Source: Bacteroidota bacterium
GTDB taxonomy: Bacteria > Bacteroidota > Bacteroidia > Bacteroidales > Prolixibacteraceae
Assembly: GCA_013203755.1 (NCBI GenBank)
Contig: JABMPI010000045.1
Coordinates: 1-6,871, forward strand
Direction of reading: 5' to 3'
Length of the DNA: 6,871 nt
Shown in pieces: positions 5,703-6,871 of this stretch. Every line of letters starts with the position of its first letter. Within the stretch, counting starts at the first letter, position 1. Both the position numbers and the translations under genes were made by a program. The notes beneath the pieces are model-generated. The model saw nothing but the letters and a program-made list of their open reading frames with translations. It was not told the origin of the DNA and did no database searches.

Positions 5703-5838
5703 CCTCGCAGCAAGCAGACGAGGTATCTCAATGGAAAATGTTTCTCAATCGCTCCAGGGAGCGGGGAATATTACTCTTGAGATCCCCCGACGATGCTTGG
5801 GATCAGTTCGGCTAATCAATTTTGTTTCTCAAAATTGA
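5703..5838. repeat. Cluster of four perfect stem-loops
   Basis: CCTCG/CGAGG (5703-5723), CGCTCC/GGAGCG with a 2-nt loop (5750-5763), GATCCC/GGGATC (5781-5804) and TCAATTTTG/CAAAATTGA with loop TTTCT (5816-5838) follow each other within 136 bp. The GC-rich first three contrast with the AT-rich surroundings, as in REP-type elements or a structured RNA. Confidence 0.55.
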
Positions 5839-5960
5839 AGTCTCACTGATTGAAATCTCTGCGATTCATCCCATTTTTGTTGTATTCTTTTTTACCCACA
5901 TTCCCCATTCATTTTTTGATTTCAAGGCAAACAAAAGCTGAAATGGTAACCTCATAATGA

Positions 5961-5979
5961 ACATGCTAAAGGACATGCT
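5961..5979 (+). repeat. Direct repeat ACATGCT upstream of the SusC-like gene
   Basis: ACATGCT occurs at 5961-5967 and 5973-5979, 12 bp apart, about one helical turn, in the upstream region of the receptor gene. It is a possible activator half-site pair. Weak evidence. Confidence 0.25.
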
Positions 5980-6017
5980 TAATAAATTAGTAATTTAAAA
6001 TATATATTCGTATTTTT

Positions 6018-6031
6018 CGTTAACGTTAACG
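6018..6031. promoter_or_regulatory. Perfect 14-bp palindrome, LacI-family-type operator
   Basis: CGTTAACGTTAACG is its own reverse complement, with the central CG and A/T-rich half-sites typical of LacI-family operators. It abuts TATTTTTC (6011-6018), which differs by one base from the -7 consensus TAnnTTTG, so a bound repressor would sit at the transcription start. It lies about 175 bp upstream of the SusC-like ATG. Many Bacteroidota sugar loci use LacI-type regulators; no regulator gene is in the window. Confidence 0.45.
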
Positions 6032-6101
6032 GCGATTTTCTTTTTTGAATAAAAAAGTAAAAAATAAGCTAAAACGAATAAACCTATTAAACAAAACTGC
6101 C

Positions 6102-6158
6102 TATGGAATACTCCATAATTGTTGTCTAACTATTTAAAAACATAGTTATACATTCCAT
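6102..6158 (+). promoter_or_regulatory. Structured leader of the SusC-like gene
   Basis: TATGGA (6102-6107) pairs with TCCATA (6112-6117), and TAACTAT (6127-6133) with ATAGTTA (6142-6148). ATGGAAT (6103-6109) can instead pair with ATTCCAT (6152-6158), which is incompatible with the first hairpin. Alternative leader folds are therefore possible, but no known riboswitch class is recognised. Confidence 0.25.
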
Positions 6159-6206
6159 CCTAATTGTAAAAATTAATTATTTAATCATTTTAAACTATTT
6201 AAACCT

Positions 6207-6818
6207 ATGAAAAGAAGCACAACGCAAAGATCTTTGTTTAAAGGGCAATGTATGCTTTTAGCAAAGTTTTTATTAGTTGGGATTTTCCTTATTTCTCAAT
6301 TAGGGGCATTCGCCCAGCAAAAAAACATTACCGGTATCATTACCGGAAAAGATGGTAAACCTATTCCCGGAGTAACTGTTATTTTTAAGGGAACGACTGC
6401 AGGAACAGTAACTGATATAGATGGAAATTATTCCATCACCAATGTTCCTGATGATGCTACACTTGTGTTTTCATTTGTAGGAATGAAAACACAGGAAATT
6501 AAAGTTGTTGATCAAAACATAATTAACATAACCCTGGCGGTAGACGCTATTGGCCTGGATGAAGTAGTGGCTATTGGATATGGCACCGCCAGAAAAAAAG
6601 ATTTGACAGGTTCCGTAGTTAACGTGAATGCTGAACAACTTATGAAATATAAACCTTCAAGTGTATCAGATTTATTAAGATCATCTGTGGCAGGGTTAAA
6701 AGTTGGTTATAGCACGAATGCAAGGGCAACTCCAGATTTTTTTATCAGAGGAGATAATACTATTAAAGCCGATGCCAATGACGAAAGAAGTGCTATTAAC
6801 CCGACGGGAATTAAATGA
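6207..6818 (+). pseudogene. SusC/RagA-type TonB-dependent receptor, truncated after 203 aa
   Basis: N-terminal part of a SusC-like outer-membrane receptor, which normally imports glycans with a SusD lipoprotein and TonB energy and has about 1000 residues. Visible in order: signal peptide with hydrophobic core (about 16-33) and likely cleavage after AFA (34-36); carboxypeptidase-regulatory-like domain (about 40-112; GKPIPGVTV, GTVTDIDGNYSI, FSFVGM); TonB-box-like DEVVAIGYG (118-126); and start of the plug domain (KKDLTGSVVNV 130-140, DLLRSSVAGLKVGYS 155-169, RGDNTIKADANDERS 181-195). After codons for S195-A196 the expected plug sequence (typically NAPLIVLDG-like) is replaced by INPTGIK and a stop, and I find no continuation in the other frames before the window ends. 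No barrel is encoded. Either an insertion or rearrangement begins near 6794, or this is a partial recombination donor. No SusD is visible. Confidence 0.8.
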
Positions 6819-6871
6819 GATATTTTTACGCTGCATATTTAATATCTTTATGATTAAAATATTTTTTAATC

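Larger units (their letters stand above)
5162..5850. other. Gene-free, hairpin-rich segment; possible ncRNA or decayed element
   Basis: No credible gene on either strand; the only ORFs are short and without recognisable motifs. Structure is dense instead: the long-range stem 5291-5299/5354-5362, a 10-bp stem at 5514-5540, CCTCG/CGAGG at 5703-5723, CGCTCC-AG-GGAGCG at 5750-5763, GATCCC/GGGATC at 5781-5804, and TCAATTTTG/CAAAATTGA at 5816-5838. The minus strand ends in a terminator-like structure. It may be an undescribed structured RNA, a REP cluster, or the worn remains of an insertion sequence. Confidence 0.4.

Noticed and set aside
1..6871. tRNA, rRNA, tmRNA or RNase P RNA genes
   Set aside because: I found no cloverleaf with GTTCRA-type T-arm, no rRNA-like conserved stretches, and none of the tmRNA or RNase P signature sequences.

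Overview
The window looks like a chromosomal segment from a member of the Bacteroidota, probably a polysaccharide-degrading marine or sediment type. Support comes from a SusC/RagA-type TonB-dependent receptor start, a lipoprotein sulfatase, a DUF6261-like protein (a family I know mainly from Bacteroidota), little Shine-Dalgarno signal, and a TAnnTTTG-type -7 promoter match. The genus cannot be fixed from the sequence alone.

Layout. 1-957 (minus) is the N-terminal part of an exported lipoprotein sulfatase that runs off the left edge. 958-1482 holds no clear gene. It has a cluster of REP-like hairpins (about 1077-1157), another hairpin (1243-1264) and a possible decayed membrane-protein fragment on the minus strand. 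1483-3095 (plus) is a tight two-gene operon: a DUF262 (ParB/GmrSD N-terminal-like) protein and a small HEPN-type protein with an R-x4-H motif, joined by a TAATG stop/start overlap. The pair is visibly more AT-rich than its surroundings. It is bounded almost exactly by inverted copies of GTTGCCGGTA and followed by a ~190-nt imperfect palindrome (3104-3295), so it looks like a mobile gene cassette. This is the most likely undescribed system here: a DUF262 sensor/NTPase-like partner with a HEPN ribonuclease effector, plausibly defensive.

3325-3888 (plus) encodes an unrecognised helical, charged 187-residue protein. It is followed by two near-identical hairpins in inverted orientation (3896-3920 and 4014-4034) and a third hairpin (4040-4062), resembling a REP/BIME unit. 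4135-4848 (minus) is the DUF6261-like protein, with an intrinsic terminator at 4075-4113.

4849-6206 is an unusually long gene-free stretch. It carries four 41-bp tandem repeats, each with a dyad of about 17 nt in exact 41-bp register (4999-5161), and then a hairpin-rich segment (5284-5838) ending in a terminator-like structure on the minus strand. The leader of the last gene follows, with a perfect 14-bp LacI-type palindrome (6018-6031). The last gene (6207-6818) is a SusC-like receptor cut off by a stop after 203 residues, inside the plug domain. The familiar SusC sequence stops at about 6794, which suggests an insertion, rearrangement or donor fragment.

Sulfatase and SusC are both typical of glycan-utilisation loci, but here they are separated and divergent. 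The middle of the window looks like an accessory or insertion hotspot.
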